From the NCBI GenBank assembly GCA_033557835.1, contig JAWQRO010000340.1:1-42439 (forward strand): a stretch of 42,439 nt of DNA, read 5' to 3'. A program made the translations under genes and the position numbers. This DNA is from Helochares maculicollis. Lineage: Eukaryota; Arthropoda; Insecta; Coleoptera; Hydrophilidae. The notes beneath the pieces were generated by a model. The model made no database searches, was not told where the DNA came from, and saw only the letters and a list, made by a program, of their open reading frames with translations. Positions 26,101 through 38,170 of the stretch are shown piece by piece. Each line of letters starts with the position of its first letter. Position 1 is the first letter of the stretch.

Positions 26101-27884
26101 AAAATTTAAAAACGTATGATATGTCCTTATTTCTACTGCTTATAATAAAGAACCACTTAGATGGAAAAGTAGCTTGCCACATCAAAAACTATAGTCTAAT
26201 TTATAGAATGAAATGTTTTCTGAAACGGGATTCTTGCATCTGGCACAAGTGCCCAAGTATTGATTTAAAGATACAAAATCCTTTGTTAATATTTTGGCCC
26301 ATTCATTCAGTCAGTACATTTACATACCTTACAGTCCCGCCTATATTTATTTAAACAATTACCAGCATGTAAAAGGTCCCCGGGCAAAGTTAAACGTCGT
26401 ACTTGTTTATTATGTATTTATTTAACTCATTCTAAATTTTTATGACTCGCAATATTTAAATCCAGCGTCGTGATGCTGACTATAATTATAATGTCCTACA
26501 AATTTTGCTATTTTTCAGGTCATGGCCTCGACCAATGGCTTTTGGCAATTCAAAAATGGGGCTTATGAATGTAGGTCTTTGCAAATTCGTCATCAGAATT
26601 TGCACTATTGACAATCATATTTTTGTACGCCACTTGCCTACGGTAAAAGTGTCAATCAAATGCGTAAATTAACCTGCATATACAATCAATTAGTTGGCGG
26701 AAACACTTTGTAAAAAATTCATGAAATACAAGCATTGGCTCGCAGCTACGCTTGCCTGCTCTTTAGTATTTGCCCTTTCGCAACAGTATTGGCCAGTAAA
26801 GTGCATTATGCAATATGCCCCCGTCATATTATCATCGGTCGGTTAGCAAACGCTTAACCATTGATGTATATGTGAATTTAACATCATACGCGCCATCTAT
26901 TCATTGTGAATTAAATTGGAAAATGATTGAGGCCAATGTAGCTGTTTGAGGAAATAATTACCAAGTTAGACGATTTCCCTCCTGCTATTTACGTTTAGTA
27001 GTACATTTTATCTCTGAAAATATTTTTCGCAGCATTAATACGAACGTTGAAGCTCAAGTTCCAACAATAATACCATAAAATTGTGCGTTACCAATTTGAT
27101 AACTTCATACACTGGGTAAGAGATTTGTTCATAAGAATGAAGAAGTAGTTTTTTTAATCATTAATTTTTTTAAATAGTACACCACTTTATTTTAAGCCAT
27201 TAATGCTGTCTTGGCTAAAATCGTGGTATTAGTTATTCCATTGTTGCATATCTGACATTCGTAATACTATCAGTTTGAGTTATTTGGTGAAATAGTACAG
27301 TTGCTGGCAGGCTAAGTGAATTGTGGAAATTAAACTAATAATAGATTGCCCAAAAAGATGTTCCTGGAATGATCTCTATGCTAAATCAATTACAATTGTT
27401 TTACAAGTTCCGGCTGCAACACAGCATCAATATTATTGATTTTAGAGGCAATATGTTTTCTTCTAAGTATAAAATGAATCCGTTCCAAAATTTATAACGC
27501 AACATTTTCTTGAAAATATGCGTAGCCAAGTAGTAAAATGTCATAGTCAACTTGTGTAGATTTTTCCTCTGTAACACTATATTATTGAAATAAATGGCGG
27601 CGAAAGGAATGCATTCTACAAATGACGAAGCGAATTTAATGAAAAGATTTTCCGGAATGATGAGCATATACTTATAACCGTGACTGTTAAGTTAATTATT
27701 TACCAGGTAGCTTAATAAATAACTCTCAAACATAATTATTTCAGCAACACCATTGATTTTACAATTTTGGAGGCTCTGTTACAATAAATATTCTTCCAAA
27801 ACCCATAGATTAATTTCAGTATTATAGTGAATTTACCAGCGATTTGCCGCATAGCAATAAAATTCGATTTCGCCGCAATTCCAA

Positions 27885-28260
27885 TTAAATACAAATCCGT
27901 TGGAATAGATCCCAGAGTTCAATCAAAATAAAACGAGCGGGCACGTGGAAGCTTGTGCATGCGACTATGGACCAGTTACGGGGGTAGCAGCAGCTACGGG
28001 TATTCAGGAGCGCTCTCCAGAGGCCAAGGACGTTTGAGGTCACATCTGGGGATGATTTGAGAGGAACGAAGCTCAATATTATTGTGAAGTGATCAGGAAG
28101 GACAACTCGACCTTTAAGCGCTGCTCCTAAGGATGCAGGGCATCCTTGAGAGGTTCCTGGCCCACGTGGTGACCTTGGCAAAAGAAAACATTGATCGATA
28201 TAACCAACCACCTCCTCGATTTGGAAGTCTACGTCATAGGCTTCAGGGATGCTATAGACT
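27885..28260 (-). other. GC-rich island with longest minus-strand open frame, origin unknown
   Basis: This block stands out from the AT-rich intron by base composition. On the minus strand it is open for about 130 codons (roughly 28275 down to 27885), including a stretch reading VVLPDHFTIILSFVPLK. A different frame is open on the + strand over part of it (28133 onward). The DHF piece faintly recalls the SDH motif at the end of LINE endonuclease domains, but nothing else supports that. A perfect hairpin, AAGGATGC-AGG-GCATCCTT, lies at 28129-28147. It may be a decayed retroelement, a regulatory element, or neither. Confidence 0.25.
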
Positions 28261-28261
28261 T

Positions 28262-28510
28262 GCGGGGGATAAAAGCTTTAGGTGGGAGGTTATATACTGC
28301 ACAGTTATATACTTCACAGATATATGCGTGAGTGTATTTGCTGAACCTTATGTACTTGTGGAATGTTTGAGGAGCTGCAGAGGGAATGACTCGGTTTTTT
28401 GGGGGGAGGGGGGCTCTATGCTAAAAGTATGTCTGAGGGTAAAGGAGGGCTTATATACCCGGACTATATATCTAAGGGTATATATTTAAGGGTTATGTGT
28501 TCACAGGGTG
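28262..28510. repeat. Degenerate T/A/G-rich array with GGTTATATA units
   Basis: Recurrent modules appear: GGAGGTTATATACTGCACA, GTTATATACTTCACA, GATATATGCG, GGAGGGCTTATATACCC, GACTATATATCTAAGGG, TATATATTTAAGGG. Spacing is irregular, about 15-20 bp. The region also contains a G run at 28398-28413. It looks like an old minisatellite in decay. Confidence 0.45.
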
Positions 28511-30344
28511 GTGTGATGTACGCTGTTTTTCAGAGTGGCCTTGTAAGAAGGGCTTTTAGCACTTGATGGCGGAAACTAACCTTGCGTAATAAAATTTCCC
28601 TGTTGCTATCTCGGGTCTGCCGCCTACACCCAAGGAAACATTTTATTATTTATCATGGTATAAAATTTTTAATGTACGATAAGGCAGCAGGTAAAGGCTC
28701 TTTCGCATTAAATTCCCTCTTGGAAATTTTATGGGTGCCTGGTTTATTATTAAGTTTAATGGAATTATAATTTAGGTTTTAATGGAATAGTAAATTATTC
28801 GTAAAGAAATTAACCGTTCTTCTCGTAAAAATAGCACTTTTAAACCATTTTACCAGCCACTTATACTCTCGAGCACATATCTACTCTCAATGTTTATGGC
28901 CTATGATAAAATTAATTCTATAAACATTAGGTAGAGGAGGTGCGTAACGCGGTGAGTAACATACTCTCACTTGATTTCTATTTATTTTCTTCTATTATCG
29001 AGTAACTAATTCATGCCTATTGCTGTAACTAATGTGTGCAATAATTTGCTAAACAATTTGTTGCTGCATTACAAAATATTTGCTTGCCTTCTATTGATTT
29101 TACTTCGTCCGGAGAATGAACGCAGCTTTTAAATGTTTTTATAAGGCGCTCAAAAAGTAAAATTGTAAATAAAGGGACCATTTTCTTTTTGCAAATTTAC
29201 TTTTTATACAGTCGAAATTCAAATCTGTCCTTTTGAACAAGATAACTCATAGATACTTTTATAATGATATTTCTTAATATCTCTTCGCGATGCGATGCTA
29301 ATAATGTTAGCCATGTAAAAAGAGGCGGTTTCCTTGGAGAAATTGTTATTGATAAGTTCATTATAATTTTATAGCTCATTATGGCTCATAATAAATTGCA
29401 GGCCCTCGTAAAAATATTATAATTTGGCTAGCAAGACATAGCACTAAGGATTTTGAAACTCCTCTGAAAGTTTCAAATGACATACTAAGTGTTTATTTTA
29501 ATAATATTTACATAGAGACTATAATTCATTTATTATGGGTCTTTGATTGGGTTTTATATGTAGTATCACTACAAAAATACAATATTACAAAAATAATAAA
29601 CTATTTTAAGCGGCTACCTAATGGTTTTTGTTTGTAAGTCAAATTATGTCACTGCCTTTTCGTTGATTAAATTTTGTTTTGAAAAACTAGAAAAATGCTT
29701 CACGATATTATCTGACCCTATGTATATTGTCCAAGTATTGAGCAGTTTAAAAAAAAGTATCTTGGTTTATGGATAAATGCGATTTTTTAATATTAATAAT
29801 AATTTTATTTGGATTTTACAATTTATAAACCAGCACTTTCAAGTTGAGTGATAATCATAAACAAAATCTGAAATTAGCTTAATTTGGCGAAATACTCGTA
29901 GTTTTTCAACAAATTTTCAGCATTAGCTTCATTTATGAGGCAAATCGCTCATTTTGGAGTGTCTCAGATTTTTAATTTGCACGTCGAGTCTTTCTAGTAA
30001 GGGACTCTTGCAAATGTGTTTGTTTATTAACATGTTTTGCTAATGGTGTCTCTCTGATTTGTGTTGATTTAGTCTTGCTGACAGAGGAGTGGATCCTGCA
30101 TAATTTTTATTATGTTTGCTACAATCTTTCTATGTACTGCATTATTGATGTCGTTTTTATTGATTTTACTGTTTGTTTGACAGTAATAAACTTTTGTTTG
30201 AAATGCTAAATGATTTTATTATATTCAAATTAACTAGATTTCTCTTATTAATATGTGTTGAAAAAAAAATATTTCGAGCTAATAATATTTGTTTACAGGG
30301 ATTTATAATTAGTATTTTAATATATTATTGGTAATTGTATTTAA

Positions 30345-30705
30345 AGTGAACAAGAAAATGTTGCAAATGTTTGACAAGGTGATAATCTGGACTATACGGC
30401 TATGCGATATAACCTCCTGTTCAAGCTCTCACAATTTCTGACGTGTCTATTATGATGTGCGGGGCCTGGCGTTGTCGTGATAAAACATAATACCGTTTCT
30501 ATTGGCCAAATATAGACACTTCTCGTCATCGCCTGCTTCAATCTGGTCAGCTGCTGACAGTATAGTTCCTAATTAAATGATTTTCCCTATAGAAGCAGAT
30601 GATAGTGACGGTATCCTTTCCAAGTCCACCAATCACATTGTAAAACCTTCTTGGTCGCTAATTCTCAGTTGGCGACTGTTTGGGCCAGCATACTGCGCTT
30701 GACTC
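30345..30705 (-). pseudogene. Second decayed mariner transposase fragment
   Basis: Minus-strand translation in shifting frames gives mariner catalytic-domain blocks in the right order: RRFYN/KVLQC followed by DWWTWKG, then ELYCQQLTRLKQAMT, then NRNGIMFYHDNARPRTS (second catalytic aspartate, about 30462-30495), then PYSPDYHL with the LAPSD segment deleted, and a LQHF remnant. Stops and frameshifts are frequent. Neither terminal repeat nor the N-terminal helix-turn-helix can be found. It is a separate copy from the relic at 21438, in the same orientation. Confidence 0.78.
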
Positions 30706-31476
30706 ACGATCTTTTTTTGTTCTTTAGTCCTCAAACACCAATCGACAAACTACAGCAACAATAATGACGGAGATAACATAGAACTCGTTAAGTTGAAATT
30801 TTGCATAAATTGAAAATAAATTACAAGTGACATTTAGCTTTGCAGTTGTCGTTGAATGGTTGAGCAGGAAGACAAGATTTTAATACATAACTACTCCTCC
30901 ATTATCCAAATTACATATATTGGCGAAGTTGACATCCAAAGAGTGCCTCAACATCTCTTTATATACATGTGCATGGGTTGCTGGCCTCACAGCAACCATA
31001 GTAATGATATATTGAACCATCAGCATAATGTACGCTTCCATTAATATTACATTAATATAGCCACAAGGAAGTAGATTAAATATTTTTACACGTTTCGCAA
31101 AACATCACTTCAAGCACGCAAGCGAGTTCTTCGAACTTCTATCTGCCATTAATTTTTTAGCAGCATTCGGCAATAAACAGAGTTTCATCGATACCATTAC
31201 ACTCGAACGTAATGCATTCAAAACGCGGCTATTATTTTATATTCATTTAATTAATCTCCAATCGCAAGAAAATCTAAAAATATGCGAGGACGTGGCGCCA
31301 TGCTTAATAAAATATATTTATGGCGCGACTCCGTGGTCTAGACATCCCCATGAAATTAACAACCTAGATATTACGGCCTTCATTGTTCGTCAAGCTATGC
31401 AAGGGGGTGAAAGTAGGGCTCTGTTTAAAGAAAGGGCAATGTCCGCGTCTAGGCGCTTGGCGCCTCCACATGGAAC

Positions 31477-31760
31477 TACCCCTTCGTGACTGTACAAACT
31501 TCCCTATTACCTCTCCGTCTGTTCGTTACCTCTTCAATCCCCATAGCATTCCCAACCACCCATTGTCGGTTCAACTCCGCAGTGCCCGTACAAATCCCCA
31601 TCGCCGCTGCAACTTCCCATTGCCGCGAACCCCTTGGAGCTGTTTCAACCCCACGTTTCGTTCAAATTCTCCATTGCCTCTCTAATACTTCCACGGACGC
31701 CCCATTACCTCAACGAACACCCTATTACCTGCACGATTGAGCTACTTGCGCGATTGTCAA
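31477..31760. repeat. Degenerate 18-20 bp tandem array, C-rich
   Basis: About 14 diverged units can be lined up, for example CCCATTGTCGGTTCAACT, CCGCAGTGCCCGTACAAAT, CCCCATCGCCGCTGCAACTT, CCCATTGCCGCGAACC, CTCCATTGCCTCTCTAATACTT, CCCCATTACCTCAACGAACA and CCCTATTACCTGCACGATTGA. The approximate consensus is CCCCATTGCCGNTTCAACTT. Two overlapping open frames of 84 and 100 codons cross it; they come from the repetitive, stop-poor composition and have no recognisable domain. A perfect hairpin, AGGCGC-TTG-GCGCCT, sits just before it at 31451-31465. Confidence 0.6.
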
Positions 31761-31931
31761 GTTGCTAGTTTACATGACTTTTAAGCCAATGTAGAGCAGG
31801 TTTTATTTGTGTTCGGTGCGAAAGTAGAGCCACTTTTGTGTAGAGAAAGGAAGATCAAAGGTGAGCTTTTAAAAGTTCTTTTTTGCACTTCCGCCTTTTG
31901 ATAGCGTTAATACTTCAGTAAATAGGAGATC

Positions 31932-32215
31932 GCTTAAGTAATTAGGGCGATGCTTTTCACGTTTAGACCTTGCTTTTAACATTAGGACAAAAATGTTAAC
32001 ATCAGGAGAAGGCTTTACTAATCTGACACCGCTTCTTGCTTAGGACAGTGCTTACATTGCTTTAGACGCTAATGTGTTACAATCGTTAACACTTCAAACA
32101 TAATAGAAAAGGCTTCAATTGGTGGACGCAGGTCTGGTAAAGAGAACGCCTCAATAATTAGGAGAAGCTTGCCGTAGTACGCTTATACAAAGAATGCGCT
32201 AATAAGTAGCACCTC
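31932..32215. repeat. Second degenerate 18-21 bp tandem array, GCTT/TTAGGA units
   Basis: Units line up as GCTTAAGTAATTAGGGCGAT, GCTTTTCACGTTTAGACCTT, GCTTTTAACATTAGGACAAAA, ATGTTAACATCAGGAGAAG, GCTTTACTAATCTGACACC, GCTTCTTGCTTAGGACAGT, GCTTACATTGCTTTAGAC, then less regular units to GCGCTAATAAGTAGCACCTC. Approximate consensus GCTTNNNNNATTAGGACAA. It begins only about 170 bp after the C-rich array and has the same period but an unrelated unit. Confidence 0.6.
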
Positions 32216-34618
32216 TTTTGTAAGAGTACCCCCATGACAAACTGTGTGTCTATTAGTTTATTAAACGCCTACCTCTCCATTGACTAATGGTACATTTTAA
32301 ATGAATCGCATCACTCTTGCATAAAATACATCCTTTGTTAGATCATGAATTTGCTAAATGACACCTCGATTCTAATTTCCTTCATCCTTGAATGTTCCTC
32401 AGACGAATAAAGGTTAGATTCGTGCGAATAAAAACGTGTTGTGCATACAATTTCGCGATTTGAAATATAACTTATTTAATCAAACTTGTATTAAACATTT
32501 TCATTTCTGCACAAAAGAAAAACATCAACAAGTAGAGCATTAGGAAATAATGTAACAATGGATTCGAATATGCATATCAAACGGCACACATAAATTTTAT
32601 TCATGCTCTACGGCTTGCAAATAGCACTAATAGAATAATATTTTTTGTTAATATTGTTACATTTTTGCGTTTTTGTTTGCTTTTAAAGCTATAATTGTCT
32701 TGCCACAATTTTCATGTAATTATCTCAGGCAACGTAGGAGATAAAAAACCTTGGAAGAAAGTTCATTGAAAACTAGAAATGTAGCAATTAAAAAGTGTTT
32801 TAAATACTCTATACTAGAAAATTAATCTAGGCTAGTGCTGCTTAGTAATGACAGTTATGTCTTAGTAAAAACAAAATTATACACAATTAGGAGGATTGAT
32901 GCTAATACGCAGGCCGCGGCTGTGAAAACTGAAACCGGACTTTCAGAGGATTACAAAAATTGCGCAATCCGCCATCATAAGTAAGGATTTGACTTCGTAA
33001 TAAGCAAATATAATTTTCAAAAGGAAATAGTATCATTCATGCTTATTTACTTCCAAAAATAGACTTAGAAACCCATAACACAGTGCTGGTAATCGAGGGT
33101 CCTGCTGAATGGTCACCGTAAACGTCGCGTTTGTGCTGGTAATTTATTTATTTAAACCTCTTGTAATCGTCTCCATACTAATATGGTGTTTACAGATTAT
33201 TATGATTTGTGTTGGATGGATGCACGTGCATTGACTTTGCGTGTGTGGTGTGTTGTTGGACGGTTGGATGGCTACAATCTTGCCCATTCTGGAAGAGAAA
33301 GCAAAGACGGAACGAACCATTGTGGGCGCAGCGAATTACAATGTTAAACACCACCCTAACGCTATTCTTGTTGGGACTCTTTTAAAAAACGCGGATATTA
33401 ATAGATGGAATTTCAGAAATTCACAAGTTGCAATTCATACTTATAATAGGAAACGTGAGATTAAGCAAAATAAATGGCTAAACCGGACTTGTAACTTCAC
33501 TTTTTTAATTTGTTTGGGAGTTTGCACGCTTGCCTGAATTTGGATTAATGTCCTAGAAGTTTTTAAAGCAAGCGACCCGTTTGCTGGACGTTTTCGACAA
33601 TTATTCATAGTTAATACATAAACGTCCGTAATGACTTCCTTTACAGATATTTCGTAACAACCTTTCCATATGTATAAGCGCTTAATAACATAATGGTAGT
33701 TGCATTATGTTTCGGAGTGTAATGCATATATCCTCGCCAGCCTGATAACAGTCATTCACCTATGTTAACTGTAAACTTATTAATATTTATACGAATATTT
33801 TAAACTGACAGCCATCTAGTGCAAATGCCCAAACTTGTTCGCCAGTTCTTGACCTTTGCTTGTCGGTGTCAAACTTTCAACCAAAAAATCCAGGTGTTAG
33901 TAAATGCAATTTTTTCTTATACTATAAACGGCTGCTTTCGAGCGGCTCTGACAGCTTTTCTAAAGTACGATAGCTTCTAAAGCCGCTACAGGAACTCCAA
34001 TGAAGGATCTACGAATTCATAATCAAAGCAATGGCGAAATGTGCATAGATAATGATTCCATGAACTCATCATGTGAGGTCAGTTCTTTGCCTTACGGGGC
34101 AATACAAAACATATATAAATCATTCAAACTGTCAGGGAGTACTTTGCATGTTTCATTAGATTGCTGTCTAATATCTTATTCATTCAAATATTTGTATAGA
34201 GGCTTTGAGTAGGAAATTTATTTATTTTTGCACCAACTTGTGGTATTTGGCGGTAAACATGGATTCTGTTAATCCAGGCACCAGCCTTGAGTAACTTTCC
34301 TGTTGCATTTGCGGCAGCAAAATTATTACCGATGAACTCTAGCTACACGTTAATTGGGGAGTAATTAAAATGATCTGCGACTCCGATTTCTTCTCTCCGA
34401 GCTATTTTAAAGAAAGCCGGTAGTAACTTTTTACTGCGCACTTCAAACCGTTATCATTTGTACTGCACATCAACTACTGAATATTTTTATTAATGCATTT
34501 AACTGTGAGCTTTCACTATATTCTTTTGACTTATAAATAAAGAAAATTCATATTTGAATACATTTAAATCCACATCTCGTAATACCACTGTATCTAGTTA
34601 ATTTAAAGAAGCCAATTG

Positions 34619-34862
34619 ATATTCATATGCCAACTTAAGACCACTTCAGCACTATGCATTCATGGTATAGTACTGAACTATATCAAGATTTTTTCGTTAC
34701 GGAAAGGAAAAAGAACATTTCAGCAGGTTCAAAACCAACCTCACACAGTAAAACTGTATCGTGAACATCCAAAAATGCTGACTTGAGTATCCATATCTTA
34801 CCATAAGACCACTTATAGCGCCATGCATTCTATACGAGTATGTGAAGTGTGTTCACGTTTTA
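34619..34862. repeat. Diverged direct repeat, 168-bp offset
   Basis: A block of about 70 bp at 34619 (ATATTCATATGCCAACTTAAGACCACTTCAGCACTATGCATTC, given in two parts: ATATTCATATGCCAAC and TTAAGACCACTTCAGC) is repeated at about 34786 as TATCCATATCTTACC then ATAAGACCACTTATAGC and GCCATGCATTC. The offset is 168 bp. No known element is recognised. Confidence 0.6.
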
Positions 34863-36045
34863 TGAATCGGTGACGCTACAAATGCATATACCTCCGCCAA
34901 AACTGGTCGACGCGAGCGGACGCCTACATCTTGAGGACAACCGTTTATTCCCGACTGCTAAATATTGAAATGCTTCGGCCTTAGTCTCCGATATATTACG
35001 CGAGTGAGGTGATCTTAAAATTGGCGAAACTGTTTTAGCGGGAAATCGTCGCGGAAAATTAGCCACCACGCCGATCTACGTCTCAGAAGGTTATTTCGTG
35101 TCCCAAGAAGACACAGACAATGACCAAGACAGGTATGATGGAGTTGTGACGATGCTTTTTAGGAATCCGCTGCTAAATCATTTTTTTTTGAAACAACTGC
35201 TTTTGTCGAGCATTTATTTTAAAAGATTACGCCGCCACGTGACCAATGCGCTGCCAAATTTTCTGTCGGAACGAATAAGGCAGGGTTTCCTCAAACATTG
35301 TTCCTCGAGGAAATATTCTAGATCTTTGTTATTTACCGTTGTTCTCTTCGCAGTCTCAGACTTTTAAATCATGTTTCACATGTTAATTCCGTTTTCCTTG
35401 TTTGCCCTGCTTCACATATTTAATACTCACATTTGGGCTCTGTTTTACTTTGCTTCATTTGTTCAGCGACACTTCATTTTTATGTTTGTTTCATTTTAGT
35501 TTTGCGAAAAGATACATTTGTTCATTGTTTCTGAATTAACGCTTGCATTTGGCCTCCATTACTATTCAAAGAACCATTAAATCGATTTTTTAACTGCAAG
35601 CGCTAATGACCCCTTAACTGTTTGTTTTGCATAGCAGTACTTTTATATAACATTAATTTAATGTTCGTAGTCAAAGTGCAAAGGAAGCTTGCGTGACTAG
35701 TAATCACTAAATTTGAAAAAATGACAAGATTGTAGGTTAATAGAAAAGAGAAAGATGCGCCAACCCAGCTACAAAGCAATTGCAAAATAACAGTTACTTC
35801 GTTACTCATTATTGCAACATAATTCTCGCTTACGGTTAGTATTATTTTAATATTAGCCATTCAATTCATAATAGGTGTTGATTACTGCAGACTCGGCTTA
35901 TGCTAGTAATATATTTATTATATATCTGACTGTAGTATCTGGTTTGCTGCATTTCCTTTTCCAATATTCTAAATTAAAACTATTGTTAATGACATGATTG
36001 CAATTACGTAGGCCACAAAACATTGTAGTAGCAAAATTATTATTA

Positions 36046-36046
<1 letters not shown>

Positions 36047-36077
<31 letters not shown>

Positions 36078-36082
36078 ATATT
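36047..36082. repeat. (TA)n microsatellite
   Basis: ATATGTATATG followed by an uninterrupted TA run to about 36082. Confidence 0.95.
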
Positions 36083-37391
36083 AAATTATATTTCTTTATG
36101 CATGTATTTTTATATATATTTAAGGTTTTTTATAGCAAGGTTCCAAATTCAGGCTTGAATGAGCAGAAAATGTAGCGAGGTTTCGCGATCGACGAATATT
36201 TAACTGTATAAATTTAAGGTGCTTACCAATTCGTTGTTAAATAGTTTTGGTAATATTACTGGAAGAAAAACAGGGATTGTTACATTTTGCATAGAACCCA
36301 CAATGTATGTACAAAATCACTAAAATTTTACTTTGAAAAAACGGTCTGGACGTAATTTATGACCATACTCGCAATTCCATACAATGAGTGGACAAAGGAT
36401 ATGCCAGTACGCTATTATTTAAATTAAAGGTCCGGTTATACGAGTACTCTATATTTATATTCTTCTAAGATGCGGCTTGGGCGAAAGTTATGCCAGTATA
36501 TTTCACATAATGAGTCTGGACTCGGGTGATGTCAGAAATCGGTGTTTAACACTTTGAGAGGCGAGAGTCAATAAATTTTCGGAAGCGCATTGTGGAAAAA
36601 AGATATCCAAATTGCCAAAGAAATGGCAGTCAGTGGGGGCTATGTGGTGCATATGGAAAATAATAAATGGTTCCAATTCCAGATCTTGTGGTTTTGTTAA
36701 AATAATTTGTGCAGCGCATCGTCTAGCTTTATCGTGGAGTAAGATAGGAGCCGATCTGTTTTATTCAGTATGTTTGTGGGGTGACCAATATACCAGGATT
36801 TAAGTATTCATAATAGATCACAGCTAATCAAGAGCACATAGCAGAAAGTTGTGGTGATTCATCCATGTCCAAATACTGTGCTGAATGTTAGCGATTGTCG
36901 TATTAAATCAATTTTTCTAACCACAAATAATGACGCGATTTAAAAATGGATCAGACTTAAGGCGATAAAGCAACATTAAACATTCCTACAAACGACGTTA
37001 TTTAGTTCACGTGGAACCTACTTATTCAACTTTATTTTCTGACTGAATCAAATAAGTCAGTATTGTTTCTTAGCTAACACCAAACTTGAACGATAATTCA
37101 GAGTAGCTCTGAAATAGGTCGAACTCAACGGTGATTTTTGGTATTATTGAATTTTGACGATCGGGTGGATCATTTGTGATACCAAAAAACGTTGCGAAAT
37201 TTGCAGAACCAATTTTAAACTGGCAGCTTTGTGGACACTAGATCTCAATACATTATTGATATTTCATACAATATACGAGCACGTATTTCCATACTTTACA
37301 GAAGTACGAACTGGCATCTTATCTATTTTCTACAAGACTAATTTTTAAAAAAAGTTCTAATTTTTAAAGCCTACAGCAATGTTTTTGCTCA

Positions 37392-37398
37392 GGTGAGA
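37392..37398 (+). other. Best candidate recursive splice site
   Basis: The sequence TGTTTTTGCTCAG|GTGAGA joins a T-rich acceptor to a donor close to the GTRAGT ratchet consensus, with the junction at 37392/37393. It lies about 780 nt before the ssh exon. It could also be an acceptor or donor of an alternative short exon, or unused. Confidence 0.3.
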
Positions 37399-37920
37399 TC
37401 TGTCAAAAAAATGATCAAATATCAAGTCAAAATCAAATAATCACCAACTCAAGCAGGCAGTGTTGTTAGCTACAAATTTCATCTTTGCGAACTTGTTGTT
37501 TCTTATTTTCGAAAAGGCTGGAGAACAAAATCGTTTATCTTAGGTTTGAAACTCTTGGAAATCAAGTTTCAGTTATCCACTTTAAGTTTTGCTATCCGAA
37601 ACTACTTTATTGTTTATTCCGACTACTTTTAGAAGTTAAAAGCAGAGTTCAATTGAAAAAGTCTTGATATTTAAGTACATTTATCGCAAATAGACAGCAA
37701 GTGTCTCCCTGTATGATTTCTTTTGTGGCACTGGAGGTTAGTTTCTGCTATCCAAAATTAGTGCAACACTTTGTTATTAACAATGAAAAAATTCTAATAT
37801 GGTGGAAATGGGGCCAAAGACAAATACCCCCACCAAATGTACAGTATTACCAAGTAGGTAAAAATAGACGGACGTTTGACTGATGTGACTAATCGGTCAT
37901 TTTAATGTCGTTTCGAAGAC

Positions 37921-38106
37921 ATGACCGAACAATCTCTTATCAGAAAATCTATGTACATTACGGAACATAAGCCAATATATCCTGAGAAAACAAATATTGA
38001 CATTCAAACCGACGGAATATTTTCCCTCGATTATTTTGACGCGGATAATAAAGGACGCTTTATCTTGCCATCAAAGTATCAAGATTTCTTTACAAGTAGC
38101 ATATAA
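37921..38106 (+). other. Unrecognised 61-codon small ORF just before the ssh exon
   Basis: ATG at 37921 opens 61 codons ending TAA at 38104-38106. The product is hydrophilic and soluble-looking (MTEQSLIRKSMYITEHKP at the start, NKGRFILPSKYQDFF near the end). The start overlaps one arm of an 8-bp inverted repeat, TCGGTCAT (37893-37900) with ATGACCGA (37921-37928). It lies in the last 250 nt of the intron, 65 nt before the exon, and is not in frame through the splice site. No family is recognised and length is within chance expectation. Confidence 0.15.
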
Positions 38107-38170
38107 TGTGTTTTAAATTTAAACATAACATTTATTTTATTGTCAAATTTAACGCATTTTTTCTTTGCAG

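Larger units (their letters stand above)
9995..38170 (+). other. ssh: Large (28.2 kb) intron of slingshot
   Basis: The intron runs from donor GTAGGA at 9995 to acceptor CATTTTTTCTTTGCAG ending at 38170. It starts in phase 2, and the split Ser codon is completed in frame by the next exon. It holds the repeats, mariner relics and candidate sites listed separately. The remaining long stretches, including about 10160-13360, 14290-16330, 18200-19490, 23240-26510, 28520-30340, 32300-34600 and 34870-37380, contain only AT-rich DNA with frames no longer than chance predicts. I see no RNA gene or recognisable mobile element in them. A weak cryptic exon is possible at 12728-12774, acceptor ATTACAG and donor GAG|GTAAGT, but including it would bring an in-frame TGA into the ssh message. 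Confidence 0.78.

Noticed and set aside
26519..26570. Possible 52-nt cassette exon (acceptor GCTATTTTTCAG, then GTCATGGCCTCG..., donor GTAGGT)
   Set aside because: Inclusion between the two ssh exons would shift the frame, and as an alternative first exon from ATG 26522 it ends in the wrong phase. Probably cryptic.
31383..31740. Overlapping 100- and 84-codon frames rich in Pro/Ser/Thr
   Set aside because: Both arise from the C-rich degenerate tandem array, which is poor in stop codons.
33241..33537. 98-codon + strand frame
   Set aside because: Non-ATG start (GTG), no domain recognised, no supporting signals.
35098..35367. 89-codon + strand frame (FLKQLLLSSIYFKRL...)
   Set aside because: Starts with GTG, has no recognisable domain or splice context, and its length is at chance level.
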